Shown here: one piece after another, positions 7,710-14,570 of the stretch
Position numbering within the stretch: the stretch's first letter is position 1
Layout of the letters: each line of letters starts with the position of its first letter
DNA from: JALSKU01 sp964556545
Lineage (GTDB): Bacteria; Campylobacterota; Campylobacteria; Campylobacterales; JALSKU01
Reading direction: 5' to 3'
Length of the DNA: 14,570 bases
Assembly: GCA_964556545.1 (NCBI GenBank)
Contig: CAZKWE010000018.1
Span: 1 to 14,570, forward strand
Notes under the pieces: generated by a model
Databases searched by the model: none
The model's input: the letters and a program-made list of their open reading frames with translations, nothing else
Told to the model about the DNA's origin: nothing
Program-made: the position numbers and the translations under genes

Positions 7710-10298
7710 TTATATCACATCCATACCAAGTTTTTTTCTGTAATATTTTAACACTATCATTTTAACTACATCATTAAATACGAACCAAATTAGTGCATAA
7801 GCCCACATGTAAGCTGCCCATTTCCAGCCTATCGGTGTCATAAGTCCAAATCCGTAAACTGCTATAACAGTACCTGCAACTCTGCTTAAGAAAGTTGCAT
7901 CAAAAAGTGTCCATGACGGCCATGGTTTTTTCCAAAACCAGTCATCTATCCTTGTATTGTATATCGTTCCGTGACCCGCTATAACCAGTTTGGCAAAAAA
8001 TGCCGCCTGAACGAAATCAAGAGGTAAATGCATATATGAGATAAGTATCCAAAAAAGTGTAAAAGAGCTTAAAACTCCTGCAAGTCCAAGCCATGAAGCC
8101 AACACAAATATCTCTTTCATATCCCATCTGACCGGCTGTTCTCTCACTTTTGTATTATCATAGGCTATAGTCATTATAGGTATATCATTAAGCAGTGCCA
8201 AAACAATAATCATAATAGCAGTGATAGGATAAAAATTATATATTACTATGGCAAGAGTCATAAAAATGATAATTCTGATAGTTTCAGCTATCCTGAAAAT
8301 TGTATAACTTTTCATTCTTTCAAAAATTGTTCTGGCCTGTTTTATCGCATCTATTATAACTGTAAGACCCGGCGACATCAATACTATATCCGCTGCGGCT
8401 CTTGCCGCATCAGTTGCACCGCTGACAGCAATACCGCAGTCTGCCTTTTTAAGAGCCGGTGCATCATTGACTCCATCACCGGTCATACCTACTATATGGT
8501 CTGCTTTTTGTAACTCATCAACTATAAAATATTTATCCTCCGGAAAAACCTGAGCAAAACCATTTGCATCTTCTATTAAAGATATAATCTCCGATTCGTG
8601 TTTTTTGATAGTACCTTTTGGCAAAGGCCTGTTATACAACTCTTTTTTTACTTTTTCAACTATATCATATACTGTTTTTTCTATCTCATCAGGGCTTGCG
8701 TTAGGTTCTAAATTTTTTGTAATAGCTCTTGATAATATTTCTGCCAAAAAAAGATACTCATCAAAGCTTTCACCTTTTAACTCTCTTATATCTTCTATAT
8801 TGCCACCGATTCCCAAAACTTTTGCTATATACTTGGCTACGGCAATATTGTCACCTGTAACCATTTTTACTTCTACACCTTTTGCTTTTGCCTCACTTAC
8901 GGCCTCTTTGCTATCAACTCTGGGAGGATCATACAAAGGAACAAGACCTACAAAATGATAAGTTTCTTCCTCGCATTTTCTATAAGCTACCCCAAGAGTT
9001 CTAAAACCTTTGCTTGCATACTCTTCAATTTTGCTATAAGCCTCTTTTTTATCAAATTCTTTATCATTGCACTGCTCAAGTATCACTTGGGGTGCACCTT
9101 TGGTAAAAACATGACACACTTTGCCGTCATACAGACCCTCGGTTCTTTTATGAACCGGATCGAAAGGTAAAAATTTACTTAGCTTGTAAGAAGATAGAGT
9201 TTGTCTTAGTTTATTTTTATCTATAAATTCAAATATCGGCTTTTCAATAGGATCGTTATTCTCCTCTTTACTTGCAAGTGCCGCATAGAGCATAAGATCA
9301 TTTTCATTATAATCTTTTACAATATAAGGGGTTGAAAGACTCATTTTATTTTGTGTAAGAGTTCCTGTTTTATCAGAACAGAGTATATCCATACCGGCCA
9401 TCTCTTCGATTGCGGCAAGCCTTGAAACAATAGCATCTTTTGCCGCAAGTGCTCTGGCGCCAAGAGCCATGGTAACAGTCAAAACCGCAGGCATTGCAAC
9501 AGGAATGGCCGATATAGTCAAAACAAGTGCAAAAATAAGAAGATCAACTACCGGTTCATCTCGTTTTAATCCCGCATAAACTATAACTGCTATCATAAAA
9601 ACAGTAAGAATAATCAAAAAATTACCTACTCTTATAACCATTTTTTGAAAATGGCTTTTTTCATTTTTTTCCGCTTTTTCCACAAGACCAACTGTTTTTC
9701 CAAAGTAAGTATTGAGTGCTGTTGCCGTAACTTTGGCAATCATTTCACCCTGTTTGATTATGGCATTGGCATAAAGCAAATCTCCGGATTTTTTATCTAC
9801 GGGCAGTGATTCACCCGTAAGAGCGGATTGATCAACCTGTAAAAAGTCACTCCCGCCCAACAGTTCGCAATCTGCCGGAACTATATCTCCAATCTTTACT
9901 TTTATGATATCATCAGGAACTATCTCTTTTGCATCTATTTGCTGCCATTTTCCATCTCTTAGCACAGTCGCTTTTCTGGCTAATTTTTTCTTTAAAACAG
10001 CTATGGCATTAAGTGCTTTACTCTCTTGATAAAAGTCAACAAAAGCATTTACCAAAAGCATAATCATAATAACGATAAAATCTTCCCATCTTTTGGCAAC
10101 TGCTGAAAGTATGGCCGCAACTTCTATCATCCAAGGAATCGGGCCCCAAAATCTTCTGAAAAGTCTGTGCAAAGAACTCTCTTCTTTCTCTTTTATTTCA
10201 TTGTAGCCAAATTTTTGAACTCTTTTTTTTACCTCTTCTTTGCTTAACCCTTTTAAATTATCCAAATTTTGAATACTCTCTTTTTTATCTTTATCCAT
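7710..10298 (-). CDS. P-type H+-ATPase (P3A, plasma-membrane type)
   Basis: This predicted inner-membrane proton pump of 862 aa is driven by ATP. Visible motifs: TGES at 161-164 (actuator), PVAMP at 266-270 in M4, phosphorylated Asp309 in DKTGTLT, KGAP at 400-403, TGD at 481-483, GDGVNDAP at 607-614. Residues matching, from memory, the proton-transport residues of plant AHA2 are present: Asn84 in M2 (AHA2 N106), Arg675 in M5 (R655) and Asp705 in the LLND of M6 (D684). This favours H+ over Na+, K+ or Ca2+. The protein stops soon after M10, so it lacks the C-terminal autoinhibitory domain of plant and fungal pumps. About 50 extra, mostly charged residues lie between the LGIGGN segment and FAQVFPEDKY (about 510-570). 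GGGAGGATAAAATG supports the start. The gene begins 10 bp after the MBL gene ends. Confidence 0.94.
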   Translation of the reverse strand: MDKDKKESIQNLDNLKGLSKEEVKKRVQKFGYNEIKEKEESSLHRLFRRFWGPIPWMIEVAAILSAVAKRWEDFIVIMIMLLVNAFVDFYQESKALNAIAVLKKKLARKATVLRDGKWQQIDAKEIVPDDIIKVKIGDIVPADCELLGGSDFLQVDQSALTGESLPVDKKSGDLLYANAIIKQGEMIAKVTATALNTYFGKTVGLVEKAEKNEKSHFQKMVIRVGNFLIILTVFMIAVIVYAGLKRDEPVVDLLIFALVLTISAIPVAMPAVLTVTMALGARALAAKDAIVSRLAAIEEMAGMDILCSDKTGTLTQNKMSLSTPYIVKDYNENDLMLYAALASKEENNDPIEKPIFEFIDKNKLRQTLSSYKLSKFLPFDPVHKRTEGLYDGKVCHVFTKGAPQVILEQCNDKEFDKKEAYSKIEEYASKGFRTLGVAYRKCEEETYHFVGLVPLYDPPRVDSKEAVSEAKAKGVEVKMVTGDNIAVAKYIAKVLGIGGNIEDIRELKGESFDEYLFLAEILSRAITKNLEPNASPDEIEKTVYDIVEKVKKELYNRPLPKGTIKKHESEIISLIEDANGFAQVFPEDKYFIVDELQKADHIVGMTGDGVNDAPALKKADCGIAVSGATDAARAAADIVLMSPGLTVIIDAIKQARTIFERMKSYTIFRIAETIRIIIFMTLAIVIYNFYPITAIMIIVLALLNDIPIMTIAYDNTKVREQPVRWDMKEIFVLASWLGLAGVLSSFTLFWILISYMHLPLDFVQAAFFAKLVIAGHGTIYNTRIDDWFWKKPWPSWTLFDATFLSRVAGTVIAVYGFGLMTPIGWKWAAYMWAYALIWFVFNDVVKMIVLKYYRKKLGMDVI

Positions 10299-10308
10299 TT
10301 TATCCTCC

Positions 10309-11706
10309 CTATATCCATATCTTTTCAGCCTGCTTTACGATATGAGCTTTTTTGTTCAATTTTTCCTTGATTACTTCTTTAAAAATAAGCTGTTTATCTT
10401 TTTCGCCATGAATTAGATATATATTATCTAACTTTTTATAATTTCCTATCCATTCGATTAAGTCATTTTGGTCAGCATGTGCCGAAAAACCGTTTATAGT
10501 ATAAGTACTTGCTTTTACTACTATCTCTTCGTGATATACTTTTATACTTCTTGCCCCGTCAATTATCTTTCTGCCAAGTGTTCCCTCAGCCTGATACCCG
10601 ACGAATAAAAGTGCATTTCTCTCATTCCATAGTCTATGCTTGAAATGATGAAGTATCCGTCCTCCGGTACACATTCCGCTTCCTGCTATGATAATACATC
10701 CGCTTCTTTTTTCATTGATTTTTTTGGATTCGTCACTCTTTAAAGTATATTTTACATAAGGAAATTCAAAAATATTTCCATCCCTTTTTAAATAATCATT
10801 GCAAGTTTGACTAAGTTCTTCATGGTACAAATCATAAAGTTTGGTTGCTCTTATGGCCATAGGAGAATCTATATATATTTCACAAAGCGGCAACTCTTTT
10901 TTATCATACATTTGTTTTAATATACAAAGAATTTCCTGGGTTCGCTCTATAGCAAAAGAAGGAATAAGCACATTTCCTTGATTTAAAAGAGTATTTGTTA
11001 TTACTTTTTTAAATTCATCTATACTCTCTTTTATGCCTTTATGATTTCTATCGCCGTAAGTTGATTCTATATATAGAGTATCGGTTTTATCTATCTTGGT
11101 CGGATCGGACATAACCAAATCATTATGATTGCCCAAATCACCGCTAAATACTATTTTTTTATCCGTATTGTTTTCTTTATAGTAAATTTCTATTATTGCA
11201 GAATCAAGTATATGTCCTGCATTTCTAAAAACTGCCGTTATATTTGGTGAAAGTTTTATCTCTTCATCGTATTTTATATACTCTATGGGAAGACTTAAAA
11301 CATCTTCCACATCCTCTACACTATACAAAGGCTCTCTTACATTTCTCTCCTCACCTCGTCTTTGTGCCTTTTTATACCTTGTTTTAAACTCTTCTTCCAT
11401 TAAATGAGCACTGTCCAAAAGAACAACTTCAGCCAAGTCTATGGTAGAACGCAAAGATACGATACGACCGTTGAATCCTTCTTTTACGAGTTTTGGAATC
11501 CTGCCGACATGGTCTAAATGGGCATGGGTTATAAGAAGTATATCAACTTCTTTTGGCTCAAATCCGAACGGTTCAAAGTTTTTCTCCTCATTTCTGCCTT
11601 GAAACATTCCGCAGTCAACCATGATATTTGGCTCATTTTCTATCTTTAGTAAATGACATGAACCTGTAACTACTTCCGCTGCCCCGAATGATTGGACGAG
11701 TGCCAT
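10309..11706 (-). CDS. MBL-fold beta-CASP hydrolase (RNase/CPSF73-like)
   Basis: The 465-aa protein belongs to the metallo-beta-lactamase superfamily with an inserted beta-CASP domain, a group that cuts RNA (CPSF73, RNase J relatives, bacterial YsgP-like proteins). Zinc-binding motifs are intact: HAHLDH at 61-66, His165 in GHILDS and Asp190 in SGDLG. ESTYGDR at 214-220 starts the beta-CASP region. Later motifs are AGSGMCTGGR at 341-350 and GFSAHAD at 406-412 with its histidine, followed by the usual LIHGE near the end and a short RNA-specificity tail. It is cytoplasmic, with no signal peptide. AAGGATATATC before the ATG at 11706 supports the start. A 173-bp upstream gap with two TATAAT hexamers suggests it can start its own transcript, which would continue into the H+-ATPase gene 10 bp away. 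Its RNA target, if any, is unknown. Confidence 0.92.
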   Translation of the reverse strand: MALVQSFGAAEVVTGSCHLLKIENEPNIMVDCGMFQGRNEEKNFEPFGFEPKEVDILLITHAHLDHVGRIPKLVKEGFNGRIVSLRSTIDLAEVVLLDSAHLMEEEFKTRYKKAQRRGEERNVREPLYSVEDVEDVLSLPIEYIKYDEEIKLSPNITAVFRNAGHILDSAIIEIYYKENNTDKKIVFSGDLGNHNDLVMSDPTKIDKTDTLYIESTYGDRNHKGIKESIDEFKKVITNTLLNQGNVLIPSFAIERTQEILCILKQMYDKKELPLCEIYIDSPMAIRATKLYDLYHEELSQTCNDYLKRDGNIFEFPYVKYTLKSDESKKINEKRSGCIIIAGSGMCTGGRILHHFKHRLWNERNALLFVGYQAEGTLGRKIIDGARSIKVYHEEIVVKASTYTINGFSAHADQNDLIEWIGNYKKLDNIYLIHGEKDKQLIFKEVIKEKLNKKAHIVKQAEKIWI

Positions 11707-11734
11707 GATATATCCTTTTTATTTGTCTGGTGAT

Positions 11735-11740
11735 ATTATA
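11735..11740 (-). promoter_or_regulatory. Possible -10 box upstream of the MBL gene (proximal)
   Basis: A perfect TATAAT on the minus strand, about 28 bases upstream of the start codon. No recognisable -35 box at normal spacing. Confidence 0.4.
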
Positions 11741-11787
11741 TCTTTTATCTTCGTTAAATATCTGTTAGACAACAAACTTTTAATGCA

Positions 11788-11793
11788 ATTATA
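11788..11793 (-). promoter_or_regulatory. Possible -10 box upstream of the MBL gene (distal)
   Basis: A perfect TATAAT on the minus strand (context TGTTATAATTGC), about 80 bases upstream of the MBL start. TTTACC lies 19 bases further up as a weak -35 candidate. Either this or the proximal box could serve the MBL/H+-ATPase/PPK2 transcript. Confidence 0.4.
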
Positions 11794-11879
11794 ACATTTT
11801 TTAAAAATGAAAGGTAAATGATTTGTATAATATTAGTTGACAAGAATTATGCAAGTATATTAAGGGTACCTCTAATAAT

Positions 11880-12452
11880 CTATGAATTATTTTTGATATT
11901 TTTATATACATATACAGTTGATATTATTATAACCATACACAATAAGCCCAAAGTGATATATACGACTTTTTGATGATTATCACCGGTATTACCGAAAATA
12001 TACCCAACAAGAAGCATAAAATTTACCCATATCACATTGGCACAAAATGTCAAAGGAATAAAATAGTTGAGTTTTAGTCTTGACAAGCCTGCCGGTATGG
12101 ATATATACTGCCCCATTCCGGGAGTAAGAGGAGCAAGAAAAACTGATATCTTTCCATGTTTTCTAAAAAATCTTGTTACTTTTCCAAGAATTCTTTTGCC
12201 TTTCAAAAATTTTTTGGCAACATACAAAGCAAAATAATAGTTAAACATTGCTCCGCTTAAACTTCCCAACGACCCTATTATCAAAACAAGCAGATAATTT
12301 TTTTCTCCGATTGAGGCAAGATAGCCATTTGGTATCAGCACCAATTCACTTGGAACCGGTACAAAAGTTCCCACCAAAAACATATATATATACAAACCCG
12401 CATATCCTATCTTATCTACAAACTGAAGTAAAGCATGCAGTAGTATGTCCAT
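11880..12452 (-). CDS. DedA-family membrane protein lacking the usual arginines
   Basis: DedA (SNARE-associated/VTT) proteins are inner-membrane proteins implicated in lipid flipping and proton-motive-force maintenance. The 190-aa protein has the family layout: re-entrant segment GTFVPVPSE at 28-36 with the acidic Glu36, LGSLSGAMFNYYF, then a second re-entrant motif ending in ISIPAGLSRL, and three C-terminal helices. In the second motif the two arginines typical of the family (R-F-I-P-G-V-R) are replaced by Pro108 and Gly114 (PLTPGMG). In E. coli YqjA those arginines are needed for function, so this member may work differently. Start: ATG at 12452 is preferred to the adjacent TTG at 12455; neither has a strong ribosome binding site, and translation may be coupled to the short gene that ends 13 bp upstream. 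Confidence 0.85.
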   Translation of the reverse strand: MDILLHALLQFVDKIGYAGLYIYMFLVGTFVPVPSELVLIPNGYLASIGEKNYLLVLIIGSLGSLSGAMFNYYFALYVAKKFLKGKRILGKVTRFFRKHGKISVFLAPLTPGMGQYISIPAGLSRLKLNYFIPLTFCANVIWVNFMLLVGYIFGNTGDNHQKVVYITLGLLCMVIIISTVYVYKNIKNNS

Positions 12453-12465
12453 CAAATAAATTTTA

Positions 12466-12666
12466 TCAGACCAATCCTATCTCTTCCAAGATAGGTGCTA
12501 TTTCACTGGATATTTTTAACAACTCTTTGCCAAGTACATTTTTTTCTTCCGCTTTATCTTCTATATACCATTCATGTATCTTGCTAAGAGCCTGTTCTTT
12601 TTCCTCTTCTTTCATTTTATCGCTTTTTTTTACTTCCTCTTTGAGTCTCTCGATCTTTGCTTTCAT
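12466..12666 (-). CDS. Small charged helical protein, DUF4404-like
   Basis: A 66-aa, strongly charged, probably all-helical cytoplasmic protein (begins MKAKIERLKEEVKK, ends ISSEIAPILEEIGLV). The pattern of a Lys/Glu-rich first helix, a central HEWYIEDKAEEK and a last amphipathic helix resembles short DUF4404-type proteins, but this is only similarity by eye and no function is assigned. A longer frame runs upstream to 12879, but it would read antisense through the EI24 gene. The ATG at 12666 is chosen because GGAGG lies seven bases before it and an extended -10 box just beyond that. It is the first gene of the minus-strand run and is followed after 13 bp by the DedA gene. Confidence 0.8.
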   Translation of the reverse strand: MKAKIERLKEEVKKSDKMKEEEKEQALSKIHEWYIEDKAEEKNVLGKELLKISSEIAPILEEIGLV

Positions 12667-12689
12667 TTTAACCTCCGATATTTTTCCTA

Positions 12690-12695
12690 ATTTTA
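12690..12695 (-). promoter_or_regulatory. Extended -10 promoter of the DUF4404-like/DedA transcript
   Basis: On the minus strand TGC-TAAAAT gives a TG-n extended -10 box about 23 bases upstream of the ATG at 12666, just far enough for a very short leader containing the GGAGG site. No good -35 box is seen. Confidence 0.5.
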
Positions 12696-12736
12696 GCACA
12701 TTTTTACTAACATTCTCTCTAAAAGATAAAAAGTGG

Positions 12737-12742
12737 TATAAT
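12737..12742 (+). promoter_or_regulatory. Extended -10 promoter of the EI24-like gene
   Basis: TGG-TATAAT gives a perfect TG-n extended -10 box 24 bases upstream of the ATG at 12767. AGGGAG at 12753-12758 is the ribosome binding site. The -35 region (about 12714-12719, TCTCTC) is poor, as is usual for extended -10 promoters. Confidence 0.6.
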
Positions 12743-12766
12743 TTCAAAAAGGCAAGGGAGAAAACT

Positions 12767-13675
12767 ATGAATGAGCTTTTATATGCCCTGATAGAAAGTT
12801 TTAAAACAATTGTTAAATGGAATGTAGCAAAATTTGCACTTTTAAGCGGGATGGCACTTATGGTGATTTGGTTTGGCATTGGTTTTGTACTGTGGCATCA
12901 GCTTGTTGGTTTTACTGCTTCTCTTTTGGAGTTTATACCTTTTGCCCTTATCAAATCCAATGGTGCATGGATGCTCTCATCAGTCATATTTATTCAAACA
13001 GTATTTATAACTTTTGCTTTTGTTATTATCATCTTCGGCATATTTATCATGGAAAAATCAAATATAAAAAAATATCCCTTTTATATCATAATGATAGCAT
13101 TTGGAATTATTTTATTTTGGACGGTTATATGGTACTTTAACCATACTGCTATCCATCATGCACTCTCAAAACTTTTAACATGGCTTCCTTTTGAAACGAT
13201 AGAACAATCAATGGCATATCTGTTTGCCGTTTATCTGCTTTACAGTCTTTTTATAGTTTCACTTTTGCTTTTTGTGGGAATGTTCAGTGAAAATATTTTG
13301 GATATGGGGCTTGGATACTCTTTGAAAAAAATTTCCCGGATTAAAATTATAACTTACACTTTAAAAGACGGTGCTGTATATCTTATACTTTCATTGCTCT
13401 TTTTTCCTTTGCTTTTTATCCCGGTTATAAACTTTTTTATACAAATCGGAGTTTGGATGTGGCTTGGAAAAAATACTTTTTCCTATGATATGGGGTCAAT
13501 TTTTTATAATGAAGATAGATTGAAAGAGATGATAAAAGAGCATAGATTTTCCATATGGTTTATAACTTTTACAGCCTCACTTTTCAATCTTGTACCCGTA
13601 CTTAATATATTTGGTCCGTATTTTGGAGAGTTTGCAATGTATTACTATATGGATGCCTGTAAAAATAAATTGTAA
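12767..13675 (+). CDS. EI24/CysZ-like multi-pass membrane protein
   Basis: The 302-aa inner-membrane protein has about six to eight hydrophobic segments. Its shape fits the EI24 (PF07264) family, which includes the sulfate channel CysZ and many uncharacterised proteins: an N-terminal amphipathic helix (ELLYALIESFKTIVKW), a long hydrophobic core, and a conserved-looking end LVPVLNIFGPYFGEFAMYYYMDA that matches the typical IPxLNxxxPxxG close of the family. Length is close to usual. A longer open frame extends upstream to 12248 but reads antisense through the DedA and DUF4404-like genes. ATG at 12767 follows AGGGAG at good spacing. It is transcribed away from the stress-type gene run across a shared 100-bp promoter region. 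No cysteine-synthesis genes are nearby, so a sulfate role is not supported. Confidence 0.78.
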   Translation: MNELLYALIESFKTIVKWNVAKFALLSGMALMVIWFGIGFVLWHQLVGFTASLLEFIPFALIKSNGAWMLSSVIFIQTVFITFAFVIIIFGIFIMEKSNIKKYPFYIIMIAFGIILFWTVIWYFNHTAIHHALSKLLTWLPFETIEQSMAYLFAVYLLYSLFIVSLLLFVGMFSENILDMGLGYSLKKISRIKIITYTLKDGAVYLILSLLFFPLLFIPVINFFIQIGVWMWLGKNTFSYDMGSIFYNEDRLKEMIKEHRFSIWFITFTASLFNLVPVLNIFGPYFGEFAMYYYMDACKNKL

Positions 13676-13731
13676 AATTTTTTGATAAAGAATTCTTCTA
13701 TTTTTCGAGGGGGGTGGAATATTAGATTTAT

Positions 13732-13860
13732 ATGAAATTTTTAAAAAATAGGGAATTGTTTAATGTAATAAAGCAAGAAATAATAGATATTTTAAAAAAA
13801 ATAGTGGATGATTATTATTTATTTTTTTCCTGCCCTTTTTCTCTCTTTTTTATCTTTTAG
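13732..13860 (+). other. Doubtful 42-codon open frame, possible gene remnant
   Basis: In the 143-bp gap between the EI24-like gene and the HTH gene, an ATG opens a 42-codon frame (begins MKFLKNRELFNVIK) whose end overlaps the HTH gene antisense. The only purine-rich stretch (six G's at 13709-13714) is too far from the ATG for a normal ribosome binding site. A second frame just upstream reads GILDLYEIFKK before a stop, so the region may hold a decayed gene. I see no family match. The gap also contains the 10-bp palindrome AAGAATTCTT (13688-13697), too short to call a terminator. Confidence 0.15.
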
Positions 13861-14148
13861 CATCTCTATGGCTTTAGCTATCTCTTCTTCCATAGGAGTA
13901 TCTACAAGTAATTTTAAAGCATCTTCCATCCTTAATTTTTTAAGGATTTTTATAAAATTTATAAGTGAAATCTGTTTTTTATATACAAAATTCCTATAAG
14001 TTGCAGAAGGAATTCCAGTTTTTTTAGCAAGTTCTTTTTGGGTTATATTTTGTCTTAATCTTTCTTTTTCAACTCTTTTAACAATTTTTTCCATAAGTTC
14101 TTTTGGTGTATAAAGCAGTATGGGAGTAGGATCTTTAAACGAATACAT
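13819..14148 (-). CDS. XRE-family HTH protein, probable HipB-like antitoxin
   Basis: The 109-aa DNA-binding protein has a helix-turn-helix at about residues 31-73 (TQKELAKKTGIPSATYRNF is the recognition part), preceded by a 30-residue N-terminal arm and followed by a charged tail (EEEIAKAIEML, then a Lys/Arg-rich end). By position it should neutralise or co-repress with the HipA-family kinase encoded immediately upstream, as HipB does. Its ATG at 14148 lies inside the last codons of the hipA-like gene (14-bp overlap), with AAGGAT six bases upstream, which supports the start and tight co-expression. The order, kinase first and HTH second, is opposite to the E. coli hipBA operon. Antitoxin function is inference from context. 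Confidence 0.78.
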   Translation of the reverse strand: MYSFKDPTPILLYTPKELMEKIVKRVEKERLRQNITQKELAKKTGIPSATYRNFVYKKQISLINFIKILKKLRMEDALKLLVDTPMEEEIAKAIEMLKDKKERKRAGKK

Positions 14149-14569
14149 TTTTATCCTTTTTTATAATATTCCATCTTATATTTTTGTCGATATCTTCTAT
14201 CAAATTTTTATCAATACCAAGGTTTAGGGCTCTTTTTTTGAATTCCAAAAACTTCTCTCCAATATTTTCAACAATCAAATTAACTTCTTTTTTTGGAATA
14301 TCTACAATATCAGCTATTTTATATAAATCTTCTAAATTTATATTTGAAGTTTTTCCGTTTATACTCATTTGATGTTCTTTTGTGTATCCACTTCCATAAG
14401 CATATGTAATATCATAAGCAGGAGATAAGCTCCATATACCTTTTTCATTCATTATAAAAGAGAAATTTTTAGCATGGTCATCTTGATTTCTACCAATTAC
14501 ATTAAATATCATTCTTCTAAACAACTCTTTTACTTGCTCATAATCGTTTGTAAGAAAATCGGTTAATTT
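14135..14569 (-). CDS. HipA-family kinase, C-terminal part (cut by window edge)
   Basis: The frame is open to the right edge of the window, so about 144 C-terminal residues are seen. HipA kinases phosphorylate targets such as glutamyl-tRNA synthetase and induce dormancy. The visible part contains the kinase catalytic block NVIGRNQDDHAKNFSF, equivalent to the region around E. coli HipA Asp309, and LSPAYDITYA, whose Asp corresponds to the metal-binding Asp332. Both residues are kept, so the catalytic lobe appears intact. The tail after that (EVNLIVENIGEKFLEFKKRA, then IDKN repeats) is the helical end normal in the family. Codons before the TTG at 14524 still encode family-like sequence (LTDFLTNDYEQVKELF), so the gene does not start there. 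N-terminal parts lie outside the window. Confidence 0.88.
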   Translation of the reverse strand, partial: KLTDFLTNDYEQVKELFRRMIFNVIGRNQDDHAKNFSFIMNEKGIWSLSPAYDITYAYGSGYTKEHQMSINGKTSNINLEDLYKIADIVDIPKKEVNLIVENIGEKFLEFKKRALNLGIDKNLIEDIDKNIRWNIIKKDKNVFV

Positions 14570-14570
14570 T

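Noticed and set aside
8605..9170. Plus-strand open frames of 70-120 codons inside the H+-ATPase gene
   Set aside because: They are antisense to a strongly conserved coding sequence, with no ribosome binding sites or family-like features.
11837..11861. Plus-strand TTGACA followed by TATATT in the gap after the DedA gene
   Set aside because: Spacing is only 13 bases and no plus-strand gene lies downstream.
11860..11875. Imperfect 16-bp palindrome centred on GGTACC just past the DedA stop
   Set aside because: No loop and no T-run, so not a terminator; too short and isolated to claim as an operator.
12248..12766. Upstream extension of the plus-strand EI24 reading frame by about 170 codons
   Set aside because: It reads antisense through the DedA and DUF4404-like genes; the ATG at 12767 has a proper ribosome binding site and extended -10 promoter.
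12667..12879. N-terminal extension of the DUF4404-like frame
   Set aside because: It runs antisense through the EI24-like gene and its promoter; GGAGG sits directly before the ATG at 12666.

Overview
The window looks like a chromosomal segment of an AT-rich Gram-negative bacterium, most likely a member of the Campylobacterota (epsilonproteobacteria; a Sulfurimonas-, Nautilia- or Arcobacter-like organism). This rests on the A/T-biased codon use, the densely packed genes with very short gaps, the single-pass histidine kinase paired with a response regulator, the FIST/PAS/HD-GYP signalling protein and the general style of the protein sequences. It is an inference, since no rRNA or other phylogenetic marker is present.

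Layout. Bases 1-106 are a long imperfect palindrome that abuts the 5' end of a MIP18/PaaD-type Fe-S assembly gene (103-396, +) whose N-terminus looks damaged. Tail to tail with it is a minus-strand two-component pair, a histidine kinase and an OmpR-type response regulator (1864-378), joined by a TTGA overlap. Divergent from the kinase is a large cytoplasmic c-di-GMP phosphodiesterase, FIST-PAS-PAS-HD-GYP (2036-4620, +). Its only credible start codon is one reading frame away from the body of the gene.

From 12666 down to 4624 there is a run of seven minus-strand genes: a 66-aa helical protein, a DedA-family membrane protein, an MBL/beta-CASP hydrolase, a P-type (P3A) H+-ATPase, a PPK2-type polyphosphate kinase, an MgtC-like/DUF4010 membrane protein and a LOG-family nucleotide hydrolase. 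Gaps are 10-40 nt except before the MBL gene (173 nt, with -10 boxes) and before the MgtC-like gene (102 nt). Taken together the run suggests control of proton-motive force, nucleotide pools and polyphosphate under stress: the H+-ATPase spends ATP to pump protons, PPK2 could regenerate NTP from polyphosphate, DedA and MgtC families are linked to proton-motive force, and LOG and beta-CASP enzymes act on nucleotides and RNA. That functional link is inference from gene order.

Divergent from this run, across a 100-bp gap with two extended -10 promoters, is an EI24/CysZ-like membrane protein (12767-13675, +). The right edge holds a toxin-antitoxin-like pair in reversed order: the C-terminal part of a HipA-family kinase (cut by the window end), overlapping by 14 bp an XRE-family helix-turn-helix gene. 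No rRNA, tRNA, CRISPR array or transposase was seen. No stretch longer than about 170 nt lacks a gene.
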